Assembly (NCBI RefSeq): GCF_001424875.1
Contig: NZ_LMCT01000017.1
Location: 113,890 to 154,807, forward strand
Reading direction: 5' to 3'
DNA length: 40,918 bases
Source of the DNA: Kitasatospora sp. Root107
GTDB taxonomy: Bacteria > Actinomycetota > Actinomycetes > Streptomycetales > Streptomycetaceae
The notes below the pieces were generated by a model. It worked only from the letters and a program-made list of their open reading frames with translations. It was not told the DNA's origin and searched no databases. This document shows positions 7,557-15,842 of this stretch, in pieces (the stretch's first letter is position 1; each line of letters opens with the position of its first letter). The position numbers were made by a program, and so were the translations under genes.

Positions 7557-7723
7557 CCACGTGCAGGGCGCCCCCGTCCGGACAGGTACCGACGGCGGTC
7601 GGCTACCAGGCCCGGGCGGGGGCGTCTTCGCATACGGTCCACCCGGATTGTCAGTGCTGCCGTTCACGATGGAGGGGCTCGGGTCAGCCGGCCCGGGTCA
7701 CCCGCTGTGGACCGGGGGATCGC

Positions 7724-8221
7724 ATGACCATCAGTCAGCCCGAGACCGCCCCACTGCTCCCACTTGTGCCCGCGCCCGCCCGGCCGATCCGGGGCGCCGA
7801 CATCCACCCCGTCCCGCGCCGGGCCGCACTGGACCTGCTCCGGCACGCCGAGCTGACGCTGATCCAGTCCCGCCAGTACGAGGACCCGCTCCAGCGTTAC
7901 GCCACCGCGCACCTGGCCGCGCTGCGCACCACCGCCGCCGTGCTGGCCGTCCGGGGGCGCCCGGAGAAGCGCACCCGGCGGCGGCAGGCGATCCGCAGCG
8001 CCTGGGAGGTGCTGCCCGAGGTGGCACCCGAGCTGGCCGAGTGGGCCGTCTACTTCGCCGCCGGGGCCCGCCGCAGGGCCGCCGCCGAGGCGGGCATCCG
8101 GCACGCGGCCACCGCCCGCGACGCGGACGACCTGATCCGGAACACGGCCCTCTACCTCCGCCTGGTCCAGCGCCTCCTCGACCTCCGCCCCGACCAGCCG
8201 CTACCACTGGACGCGAGCTGA
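7724..8221 (+). CDS. SAV_6107-type HEPN domain protein
   Basis: A 165-residue helical protein that I recognise as the SAV_6107-type HEPN family of streptomycetes. The core RHAELTLIQSRQYEDPLQRYATAHLAALRTTAAVLA (residues 40-75) contains R58-YATA-H63, an R-x4-H motif like the catalytic motif of HEPN ribonucleases. Two further helices follow (EVAPELAEWAVYFAAGARRRAAAEAGI and ADDLIRNTALYLRLVQRLL). The first 35 residues are Pro-rich and probably flexible. The ATG at 7724 follows GGGGGAT (7714-7720). No nucleotidyltransferase (MNT) partner or antitoxin is next to it, so a toxin-antitoxin role is not supported by context. RNA cleavage or RNA/protein binding is an inference from the fold alone. Confidence 0.8.
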   Translation: MTISQPETAPLLPLVPAPARPIRGADIHPVPRRAALDLLRHAELTLIQSRQYEDPLQRYATAHLAALRTTAAVLAVRGRPEKRTRRRQAIRSAWEVLPEVAPELAEWAVYFAAGARRRAAAEAGIRHAATARDADDLIRNTALYLRLVQRLLDLRPDQPLPLDAS

Positions 8222-8300
8222 GCGAGGGAGCCCGGAGGGCCTCAGGCAGGCCGTAAGGTGGTGGCGTTCAGTGACATCGCTGTGGTGAGGAGCCTCCACC

Positions 8301-9053
8301 GTGTACCCGACCCGTCCTCGCAGTGCCCTGCGTACCGCCGTGGTGTGGGAGGTGGTGCGAGCCGCTCTGGAGCAGCGGGCCGGGGATCTCGGCCGGCCCG
8401 TGCTGGAGGTGCTCGACACCGGTGGTGGCACGGGCAACTTCGCCGTGCCCGTCGCCCGCCTCGGGCACCGGGTGACGGTGGTCGACCCGAGCCCGGACGC
8501 GCTGTTCGCGCTGGAGCGCCGGGCCGCCGAGGCCGGGGTCACCGAGCTGGTCCGGGCGGTCCAGGGCGACACCCAGACCCTGCCCGAGCTGATCGAGCCC
8601 GGCACGGTGGACGCGGTGCTCTGCCACGGCGTGCTGGAGATGGTGGACGACCCGACCGAGGCGCTGAGCAGCCTGACCGGGACGCTGGCCAAGGGCGGCC
8701 TGGTCAGCCTGCTGGCCGCGAACCGGAACGGCGCCGTGCTGGCCCGCGCGCTGGCGGGTCACTTCACCGACGCCCGGGCCGTCCTGGACGCACCCGACGG
8801 CCGCTGGGGCCCGCAGGACCCGATGCCCCGCCGGTTCAGCGTCGAGGAGCTCGGCGATCTTGCCGTCGCGGCCGGTCTCGCGGTCACCTCGGTGCACGGC
8901 GTCCGGGTCTTCGCGGATCTGGTCCCCGGTGTCCTGGTGGACACCGAGCCGGGTGCGATGGAGGCGCTGCTCAAGCTGGAGCAGGCCGCCGCCGAGCAGC
9001 CCGCGTTCCACGCCGTCGCCACCCAGCTGCACGTTCTGGCCGCGCTGGTCTGA
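8301..9053 (+). CDS. class I SAM-dependent methyltransferase
   Basis: A 250-residue Rossmann-fold methyltransferase. Motif I is VLDTGGGTGNFAVPVARLGHRVTVVDPSPDAL (about residues 37-68), with an acidic residue (D66 region) ending beta-2 as expected for ribose binding of S-adenosylmethionine. Later motifs are VDAVLCHGVLEMVDDP (motif II/post II) and LAKGGLVSLLAANRNG (motif III). Length and layout resemble small-molecule methyltransferases of the UbiE/Bud23-like type, but the substrate is unknown. GTG at 8301 follows GAGGAG (8287-8292). It stands alone between the HEPN and DUF3040 genes, in the same direction, with a 239-nt spacer after it. Confidence 0.88.
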   Translation: MYPTRPRSALRTAVVWEVVRAALEQRAGDLGRPVLEVLDTGGGTGNFAVPVARLGHRVTVVDPSPDALFALERRAAEAGVTELVRAVQGDTQTLPELIEPGTVDAVLCHGVLEMVDDPTEALSSLTGTLAKGGLVSLLAANRNGAVLARALAGHFTDARAVLDAPDGRWGPQDPMPRRFSVEELGDLAVAAGLAVTSVHGVRVFADLVPGVLVDTEPGAMEALLKLEQAAAEQPAFHAVATQLHVLAALV

Positions 9054-9174
9054 GGTCATTCCGACGATCCGGGCACTTGTCGGAACGCTCCTGCGTTGGT
9101 CACCTTCGGATCGGGTGAGCGAACGTGGCCGGGGCCACGGACGCGTGACCATCCCGATCCGGCCGCTCGGACCG

Positions 9175-9180
9175 TATGAT
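9175..9180 (+). promoter_or_regulatory. candidate -10 box for the DUF3040 gene
   Basis: TATGAT (9175-9180) in the 239-nt spacer is a good -10 hexamer about 113 nt before the DUF3040 start, and the leader is more A/T-rich than its surroundings. No convincing -35 box sits 16-19 nt upstream, so this is tentative. Confidence 0.3.
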
Positions 9181-9292
9181 CTGGGTAAAGCCGGAAAGCA
9201 TGACAGCCCGGCGCGTGGGGCATATGGACGACACAAGGCCCAGCCAGGGGTGGCGGACCGGTCGCCCCGCGACCGACGAGTAGGAGGACTCC

Positions 9293-9676
9293 GTGCCGCT
9301 CTCGGAGCACGAGCAGCGACTGCTCGAGCAGATGGAGCGAGCGCTGTACGCCGAAGATCCCAAGTTCGCGTCAGCGCTTGAGGGAACCGGGCTGCGCACC
9401 TACACCCGTCGGAGGGTCTACCAGGCCGCCGCAGGGTTCGTGGTGGGCATTGCCCTCCTGATGGGAGGCATGGTCGCCCAGCTAATCTGGGTGAGCGTCG
9501 TCGGGTTCCTGGTGATGCTGGGCTGCGCGGTCCTTGCCGTTACCGGCTGGAAGCGTGGTCCGGCCGGGCATGGAGCGGGACCGAAGGCGTCCCCTGCTCC
9601 TCGCCGGAAGGCCGGTGTGATGGACCGGATGGAGCAGCGCTGGCAACGCCGTCGGGACGAACACGACGGAATGTGA
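9293..9676 (+). CDS. DUF3040 small membrane protein
   Basis: A 127-residue protein of the actinobacterial DUF3040 family. It opens with the diagnostic MPLSEHEQRLLEQMERALYAEDPKFASAL, an amphipathic cytoplasmic region. Two transmembrane helices follow (VYQAAAGFVVGIALLMGGMVAQL and IWVSVVGFLVMLGCAVLAVTGW, about residues 43-87), and the tail is basic. GTG at 9293 is preceded by AGGAGGA (9282-9288). Members are widespread in actinobacteria, often near the dcw region, but no function is established. It converges on the transglutaminase gene, with a shared stem-loop between them. Confidence 0.9.
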   Translation: MPLSEHEQRLLEQMERALYAEDPKFASALEGTGLRTYTRRRVYQAAAGFVVGIALLMGGMVAQLIWVSVVGFLVMLGCAVLAVTGWKRGPAGHGAGPKASPAPRRKAGVMDRMEQRWQRRRDEHDGM

Positions 9677-9699
9677 GCCGACCGGAAGTACGGAGCTGG

Positions 9700-9734
9700 T
9701 GAGGGCGGGCAGTCGAATCGACTGCCCGCCCTCA
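9700..9734. terminator. bidirectional stem-loop terminator
   Basis: Perfect 16-bp stem (9700-9715 pairing with 9719-9734) closed by a 3-nt loop, placed 23 nt after the DUF3040 stop and 6 nt after the convergent transglutaminase stop. There is no T-run, as is common for streptomycete terminators; the position fits termination from both sides. Confidence 0.75.
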
Positions 9735-9740
9735 GCCTTG

Positions 9741-12137
9741 TCAGGACTTGTTCCGTCGCAGCAGCCCGGCCAGCCGCCGGACGGGTGCGAAGACCCGCCC
9801 GATCCGGTCCCGGACGGCGTCCTGGACGGACAGCCGCCGGTCGGCGATCCGCCGGCGCAGCCGCGCGGCGGAGGCGGGCAGCAGGACCGCCCTGGCCCGG
9901 CCGCGCCGTCCGGCGGCGGCCCGCAGACCCTGGGCGGCGGTCCGGACGTCCGGACCGAGCGGCAGCTCCGGAGCGGCCGCACGGGCGTACAGCACCCGTT
10001 CGGTGGCCAGCGCCACCCGGCCCGCCGCCGCGGCGGCCGGGGCGTCCAGCCGGCCGGCCTCGGCGATCCGGTGCGCGGTGCCGCGCGGGGAGTACGAGTC
10101 GTCCGGCGGGATGCCCAGGTCCCAGGCGGTGTCGATCAGCTCCTCCCAGGCGGCCAGCACCTGGTGGTCCGTCAGCTCGGGGGAGCCGGCCAGATGGCGG
10201 CCGCCCCCCAGCCGGCGGCGGCGTTGGCCGATCCGCCAGAGCATCGGGGTGGCCAGCAGGGCCAGTACCACCAGGACGGCCAGCAGCCCGGTCAGCGCGG
10301 GCCAGGAGAGCCACCAGGGCAGCGGCTGCTCGGGCTTGAACGTGACGTCCACCCCGTCGTCGCAGGCGTCCTGGCGCTGCTGCTGCCCGGTGCAGGTGCT
10401 TCCGGCACTGGGGGCGGCGGAGGCGCCGGGGTCGGCCTGGACGCTGGGCTGGACGGTCGGGGCGGCGGTCGGCTGGGTGACCTTCTCCGAGGTGTAGCCG
10501 GGGGTGCTGCCCCGGCTGGGGGTCGGTTCGAAGCGCAGCCAGCCGGAGCCGGGGAAGTACAGCTCGGGCCAGGCGTGGTAGTCCTGGCTGCGCACGATGA
10601 AGTTGCCCCGGCCCTGGTCGGCGCCGGGGGCGAAGCCGATCGCGACCCGGGCCGGGATGCCCAGGGAGCGGGCCATCGCGGCCATGCTGGCGGCGAAGTG
10701 CACGCAGAAGCCGGTCTTGTTCTGCAGGAACTTGGTGATCGCCTCGTTGCCGGTGCCCGCGTCCACCTTGAGGCTGTAGGTGAACTCCTTCGACGTGAAC
10801 CAGTTCTGCAGGGCCACCGCCTGGTCGTACGGGTTGCTCTTGCCCGCGACCACCTTGCGGGCGGTCTCGGCGACCACCGGCGGCAGGGTGTCGGGCAGGG
10901 CGGTGTACCGCTTCGCCAGGTCGGCCGGGGTGGTTCCGGCGGCCCGCAGCTGGGCCGGGCTGGGCTCGATCTCCAGGCTGGTCACGTCGTAGCCGATGCC
11001 GTCGCTCTTCTGGCCCCGGTCACCGACCACCGTGCGGGTGCTCGGCTCGTACCGCCAGTTGCCCCGGACGGAGACCGACTGGGCCGGGTACGGCATCGGC
11101 AGCCACTCGGTGCTGAGCTTGTCGGAGATCTTGATCGAGGTCAGGAAGGTGGTGGCCGTGACGTCCTGGCCGAGGCCCTGGGCCGGCGGCATCGGGTTCG
11201 GGATCGGCTGCAGGTGCTGCTCGGAGACCTTCCACTGGACGCCGTCGAAGCTGTCCAGGGCGCCGATCCGCAGGTACAGCTGGTTGCCCTGCAGGGAGTC
11301 GGTGGAGTAGCGGAGCATCTCCACGTTGTCCTGCCGGTTCAGATTGGCCGTCAGGGCGACCACCGGGCTGAGCGAGGTGACCTGGCGGCCGTTGCCGGTG
11401 CCGAGCCCGTCGCCGTCGCCCCGGTCGATCAGGCCGAGGTCCGAGTAGGGCACCAGCAGCGGCAGCGCCACGGCGACGGCCAGCGCCAGCAGGCCGATCC
11501 GGTGGCCGCTCTGGGAGAGGCCGCCGGAGCCGTCCTGCGCGGTGCCGTGGAAGACCCGGCCCCAGCGGGACAGCCGGTCCTGGCCCTCGGCGTTGAGCAG
11601 CAGCAGGTAGCCCAGCGCGGCCAGCAGGAACCAGAGCCAGGCGGCGTCCGGGGCACCGATGCCGGTGCCGACCGAGTACAGCGTGAGCAGCGGCAGCCCG
11701 GCCAGCGCGGCCTTGCGGAAGGTCACCGCGAGGGTGTCCACCAGGACGGCGATCAGGGTGACCGAGCCGACCAGGATGAGCGTGATCCCCGGGGAGTCGG
11801 GGGCCGGGATGGTGTACTGCTGGATGTCCTCGATCCCGGCGGCGATCAGGGTGCCGACGGCGTCCAGCGCGCGCGGCCCCGGCAGTACCGCGTAGTCCAT
11901 CGAGGACTGCACGGTCAGCAGGAGCAGCACGTACAGGGTGAGCAGCAGCTGGAGCGAGGCCTGCAGGGCGCGGGCGACCGAGAGCCTGCGCAGGCCGGCG
12001 CCGGCCGCGCCGGTCGCCGCGATCATGACGAAGGCCTCGCCGATCCAGCCGCTCGGCTGCACCAGCGGGATCAGACAGAACGTCACCAGCGTGGTGGCCA
12101 GCGCCGAGTAGAGCGTCAACTTCGCCCGGGTGGTCAC
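9741..12137 (-). CDS. TgpA-like membrane transglutaminase-domain protein
   Basis: A 798-residue protein. The first 230 residues hold about six transmembrane helices (DUF3488/TgpA-type). A large extracytoplasmic part with the transglutaminase core follows, then one more helix (WLSWPALTGLLAVLVVLALLATPML, about 590-620), and a cytoplasmic basic C-terminal domain (DUF4129-like position). The catalytic triad is visible: C478 in TGFCVHFAASMAAMARSLGIPARVAIGF, H521 in DYHAWPELYF and the acidic residue E537 in GWLRFEPTP. GTG at 12137 follows GAGGAG. It is third in a minus-strand operon after MoxR and DUF58, starting 37 nt after the DUF58 stop. This module recurs in actinobacteria; an envelope-protein crosslinking or proteolysis role is inferred, not known. 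Confidence 0.9.
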   Translation of the reverse strand: MTTRAKLTLYSALATTLVTFCLIPLVQPSGWIGEAFVMIAATGAAGAGLRRLSVARALQASLQLLLTLYVLLLLTVQSSMDYAVLPGPRALDAVGTLIAAGIEDIQQYTIPAPDSPGITLILVGSVTLIAVLVDTLAVTFRKAALAGLPLLTLYSVGTGIGAPDAAWLWFLLAALGYLLLLNAEGQDRLSRWGRVFHGTAQDGSGGLSQSGHRIGLLALAVAVALPLLVPYSDLGLIDRGDGDGLGTGNGRQVTSLSPVVALTANLNRQDNVEMLRYSTDSLQGNQLYLRIGALDSFDGVQWKVSEQHLQPIPNPMPPAQGLGQDVTATTFLTSIKISDKLSTEWLPMPYPAQSVSVRGNWRYEPSTRTVVGDRGQKSDGIGYDVTSLEIEPSPAQLRAAGTTPADLAKRYTALPDTLPPVVAETARKVVAGKSNPYDQAVALQNWFTSKEFTYSLKVDAGTGNEAITKFLQNKTGFCVHFAASMAAMARSLGIPARVAIGFAPGADQGRGNFIVRSQDYHAWPELYFPGSGWLRFEPTPSRGSTPGYTSEKVTQPTAAPTVQPSVQADPGASAAPSAGSTCTGQQQRQDACDDGVDVTFKPEQPLPWWLSWPALTGLLAVLVVLALLATPMLWRIGQRRRRLGGGRHLAGSPELTDHQVLAAWEELIDTAWDLGIPPDDSYSPRGTAHRIAEAGRLDAPAAAAAGRVALATERVLYARAAAPELPLGPDVRTAAQGLRAAAGRRGRARAVLLPASAARLRRRIADRRLSVQDAVRDRIGRVFAPVRRLAGLLRRNKS

Positions 12138-12174
12138 GTACGGGGCTCCTCGGGGCGGGTGGTGCGGAAGCTGG

Positions 12175-13497
12175 TCATGAGCCGACCCCGTTCCGGTAGG
12201 GGGCCGGGCCTGCGGCGCGTTCGGCCAGTCGCCAGAGGGCGGGGACGGAGTCGCCGGCCCGCGCGGGCAGGACGGTCCAGCCGGCCTCCCGGAGGGCGCG
12301 GACCTGGTCGGCGGCGTCCTCGTCGGGCGCGTCCGGCAGGATGTGCCGGAGCCCGGCCCAGGTGGCGGTGTCCAGCAGGATGGCGACGGCGCCGCCCGCG
12401 CGGCGGCGGAGCCGGCCGAGCCGGGCCACCTGGTCGTCGTCCAGCGAGCCGAGGATCGCCACGATGACGCCCTCGCCGCCGAGCCGGAGCACCTCCTCGG
12501 CGCGGGCCAGCCCGCCGCCGTCGGACTGCTCGACCACGGCCAGCGAGTCCAGCAGCAGCCCGGCGGCCTCGCCGACCGAGGCGATCACGCCGCTCTCCGG
12601 GCCCGGCACGGCCAGGCCGGTGTCGGTGAGCAGCCTGGTCCGGTAGCCGCGCTCCATCAGGTGCACGCCGACCGAGGCCGCGCAGCTGACGGCCCATTCG
12701 AAGGAGGAGGCGGGGCCGCTGCCCCGGTGCCCGATCTCCCGGGTGTCCAGCAGGACGGTCGCGCGGGCCTTGAGCGGCTGCTCCTCCCGACGGACCATCA
12801 GCTCGCCGTACCTGGCGGTGGACTTCCAGTGCACCCGGCGCAGGTCGTCGCCGTGCCGGTACTCGCGCGGGATCACGTCGTCGTCCCCGGCCAGCGCCAG
12901 GGTGCGGGTGTTGGAGTCGCCGTGCCCGGACGACTCGCCGGTCAGCCGGACCGCGGGCAGGCTCTGCACCTGCGGCACCACGGTCAGCACGTCGGAGGCG
13001 GCGAAGGACCTGGTCAGCTCGCACATCCCGAACGGGTCGGCGACCCGGAGCTGGAGCGGCCCGAGCGGGTAGCGCCCGCGCAGGTCGGAGCGGACCCGGT
13101 AGGAGACCTCACGGAAGCCGCGCGGTTCGACCCGGTCCAGCACGAAGCGCGGGCGCGGCCCGAGCACGTACGGGACCTTGTCCTCCAGCAGCAGCAGGCC
13201 GGTGGGCACCCGGGAGACGTTGTCGAGCCGCAGGTGCACCCGGGCCTCCTGCCCGGCCGCCACCCGGTACGGGCTGAGCCGGCGGCCGCCCGCGACCCGG
13301 TAGCGGGTGCGGACCAGCAGCAGGGCGGCGGCCAGCGGGAGGGCGGCGAGCAGCACGCCGATCTGGAGCAGGGCGTCCTGCCCGAAGACGTAGGCGCAGA
13401 GCACGGCGGTGAAGCCGGCGGCCAGGAAGGAGCGGCCCCGGGTGGTCAGCCCGCGCAGGCCGGTGCGCAGCCCGGACGGACTGTCGGCCCGGGGCAC
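12175..13497 (-). CDS. DUF58 domain protein (MoxR partner)
   Basis: A 440-residue protein with two N-terminal transmembrane helices (about residues 22-62), a beta-rich region, and the DUF58 signature REYRHGDDLRRVHWKSTAR at about 211-229. A von Willebrand factor A-like domain follows (ARATVLLDTREIG, VIVAILGSLDDDQVARL). Proteins of this type work with MoxR AAA+ ATPases, which are thought to act as chaperones for metal-ion-binding vWA proteins. GTG at 13497 starts one nucleotide after the MoxR stop (TGA-G-GTG), so translation is almost certainly coupled. The transglutaminase gene follows 37 nt downstream. The specific function is unknown. Confidence 0.9.
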   Translation of the reverse strand: MPRADSPSGLRTGLRGLTTRGRSFLAAGFTAVLCAYVFGQDALLQIGVLLAALPLAAALLLVRTRYRVAGGRRLSPYRVAAGQEARVHLRLDNVSRVPTGLLLLEDKVPYVLGPRPRFVLDRVEPRGFREVSYRVRSDLRGRYPLGPLQLRVADPFGMCELTRSFAASDVLTVVPQVQSLPAVRLTGESSGHGDSNTRTLALAGDDDVIPREYRHGDDLRRVHWKSTARYGELMVRREEQPLKARATVLLDTREIGHRGSGPASSFEWAVSCAASVGVHLMERGYRTRLLTDTGLAVPGPESGVIASVGEAAGLLLDSLAVVEQSDGGGLARAEEVLRLGGEGVIVAILGSLDDDQVARLGRLRRRAGGAVAILLDTATWAGLRHILPDAPDEDAADQVRALREAGWTVLPARAGDSVPALWRLAERAAGPAPYRNGVGS

Positions 13498-13498
13498 C

Positions 13499-14491
<993 letters not shown>

Positions 14492-14665
14492 GCGATTGCT
14501 CCCATGCCCCGAAAATCACCTGGCCGCCACACTGCCGGGTCGGCCCGCAGGCGCATTCTTCCCTGTCAGGCGGCCTGTCGTCACCCGCTCGGGCGACACG
14601 CGCCACACTGTCCCGGTTCGTCCGGGGACGCCGGGGGCGGCGCTGTGGTTCCCGGACAGCAGAAC

Positions 14666-14691
14666 GGGCCCGGACGGCGCTGGCCGGGCCC
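14666..14691 (-). terminator. stem-loop after carbonic anhydrase
   Basis: GGGCCCGG (14666-14673) and CCGGGCCC (14684-14691) form an 8-bp GC stem with a 10-nt loop, 19 nt beyond the carbonic anhydrase stop and before the MoxR start. There is no T-tract. A plausible terminator for the minus-strand carbonic anhydrase transcript. Confidence 0.5.
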
Positions 14692-14709
14692 TGCGGACGG
14701 AACGAGCGG

Positions 14710-15243
14710 TCAGTGGATCTCGCGGAGCAGACCGGTGTGCACGTCGAAGACGAATCCGCGCACGTCGTCGCGGTGCGGGATGAAGGGGGAGGTGCGGACC
14801 CGCTGCATCGACTGCCGGACGTCGCCGTCCAGGTCCACGAAGGACTCCACCGCCCAGGTCGGCCGCTGGCCGACCTCCTGCTCCAGCTCCCGGCGGAAGT
14901 CCTCGGTCAGCCCGAGCAGACCGCAGCCGGTGTGGTGGATCAGTGCGATCGAGCGGGTGCCCAGGGCGCGCTGGCTGATGGTCAGCGAGCGGATGGTGTC
15001 GTCGGTGACCACCCCGCCGGCGTTCCGGATCAGGTGGGCGTCACCGAGCTCGAGGCCGAGCGCGGCGAAGAGGTCGAGCCGGGCGTCCATACAGGCCACC
15101 ACGGTGACGTTCCGGACCGGCCGGGCATCCATCCCGCCGTCGCGGAAGTTCACGGCGTAGGCGCGGTTGGCCTCGACGAAACGGTCGATGATGGCGGGTT
15201 CGGCAGCGGCGGTCGGCGTGGGCCGGTCGGGGGTCACTGTCAT
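14710..15243 (-). CDS. beta-class carbonic anhydrase
   Basis: Interconverts carbon dioxide and bicarbonate in the cytoplasm. The 177-residue product has all beta-class zinc ligands: C51 in VVACMDARLD, H104 and C107 in IHHTGCG, plus the catalytic Asp-Arg dyad D53/R55. The ATG at 15243 was chosen because the family N-terminus begins here. The frame stays open further upstream, but with no ribosome binding site or similarity. There is also no Shine-Dalgarno sequence at 15243; a -10-like TACCGT sits 7 nt before it, so the mRNA may be leaderless. It lies in the same direction as, and upstream of, the MoxR operon, separated from it by a hairpin. It is divergent from the dcw cluster leader. Confidence 0.92.
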   Translation of the reverse strand: MTVTPDRPTPTAAAEPAIIDRFVEANRAYAVNFRDGGMDARPVRNVTVVACMDARLDLFAALGLELGDAHLIRNAGGVVTDDTIRSLTISQRALGTRSIALIHHTGCGLLGLTEDFRRELEQEVGQRPTWAVESFVDLDGDVRQSMQRVRTSPFIPHRDDVRGFVFDVHTGLLREIH

Positions 15244-15477
15244 GCGGAAGACGGTAATGGGATTTCGGCCGCCGTGGTGGGGTGGAGGCCGGTGGGTGTG
15301 GCCGGTGTGACGGAGCGCATATCCGCCGACCGGCCTCCCCGTCTGCTTCGCCCCACTCTGTCCCGGCGCACGCCGAGCCTCGTGCGCGGTACCGCCGAGT
15401 GGGGGACCGGCCCGCCCGAACCGTCCCGACCTGCGGTGATTCATGACTCCAGCCGGGTGGTGCGCCGTCGCGGACGA
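15244..15477. other. spacer between carbonic anhydrase and the dcw promoter
   Basis: The left part of a 598-nt gene-free interval. Apart from the probable carbonic anhydrase promoter at its left edge I see no gene and no RNA with a recognisable fold; the reading frames here are not supported. Confidence 0.5.
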
Positions 15478-15505
15478 TTGACTGGGCAGGCCCGGGCGGT
15501 AGAGT
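15478..15505 (+). promoter_or_regulatory. candidate dcw operon promoter
   Basis: TTGACT (15478-15483), a 16-nt spacer and TAGAGT (15500-15505) closely match the streptomycete housekeeping consensus. It points towards rsmH and would start transcription near 15512, giving a leader of about 330 nt. Confidence 0.6.
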
Positions 15506-15596
15506 TCGGCGCAGTGGAGCACGGGCCGCAAGGTCCGTCAACTCCCCTGCCTGGCACGGCCGTACGCAGCCCGTGGCCTCCTCCCGCTCCGTGCCA

Positions 15597-15660
15597 CCTG
15601 GCGCACCTTCCCCGGTGCCGGGCGGTCACTCCTTCCCCGGGCGAGCGGGCGGGGACCACG
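15597..15660 (+). ncRNA. rsmH (mraW) leader with two CUUCCCC motifs, mraW RNA motif-like
   Basis: CTTCCCC occurs twice, at 15607-15613 and 15632-15638. The first sits in the loop of a hairpin (CCTGGC...ACC paired with GGT...GCCGGG, about 15598-15622). A conserved hairpin RNA upstream of mraW operons in actinobacteria (the mraW motif) is known, and as I recall it carries conserved CUUCCCC. The position, downstream of a strong promoter and upstream of rsmH, fits. Assignment is by motif and position only, without a covariance model. Confidence 0.5.
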
Positions 15661-15670
15661 GGCTGTGTCC

Positions 15671-15842
15671 TTTTGGCAGGTGCTCCAGTTCTACGGTCAG
15701 GGGCTCGGGGAACTGCGACGCCGGCCTCGGACAAGGTGATCCGTGCGCGGGCGGTCAGGCACTTTCGCGGTGAACCCGAGCGCCAGACCTCCTCGCAGTT
15801 CCCCGAGCCCCTGGACCGTAGATGCCTGAGCACCTGCCAAAA
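15671..15842. repeat. 172-bp inverted-repeat dispersed element, copy 1
   Basis: The ends are a perfect 15-bp inverted repeat: TTTTGGCAGGTGCTC (15671-15685) and its complement at 15828-15842. Inside is a second arm pair, CTACGGTC (15691-15698) with CTACGGTCC (complement, 15813-15821), then 19-nt perfect arms AGGGGCTCGGGGAACTGCG (15699-15717 and 15794-15812). The centre has GGTCAGGCACTTTCGC (15753-15768). A 142-nt core (15697-15838) matches copy 2 at 33551-33692 without needing gaps. There is no transposase and no obvious target duplication. The right terminal repeat ends on the A of the longest possible rsmH ATG. Confidence 0.8.

Larger units (their letters stand above)
7142..7723. other. 582-nt intergenic region with TGAGTA dyads and G-tracts
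   Basis: No convincing gene was found; the open frames here have no ribosome binding site or family resemblance. From left to right it holds the DUF4126 ribosome binding site and a TACGGT box reading left (complement near 7180), two TGAGTA-type palindromes (7263-7297), and a run of five G-tracts of 5-6 bases (7489-7556). It ends with the leader of the HEPN gene. It is much longer than the other spacers in this half of the window. Confidence 0.6.

Noticed and set aside
7228..8256. Overlapping open frames in the 7.2-7.7 kb interval as genes
   Set aside because: Translations are Gly/Arg/Pro-rich, have no ribosome binding sites and differ in every frame; the G-tracts explain the bias.
9701..9733. 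tRNA-like string with a TTCGAATC-like appearance
   Set aside because: The sequence is a perfect hairpin between convergent genes without acceptor, D or anticodon arms.
9699..12467. 922-codon open frame on the plus strand
   Set aside because: Antisense of the transglutaminase gene, which has an intact triad and ribosome binding site; repeated Gly/Ala/Gln composition is typical of a shadow.
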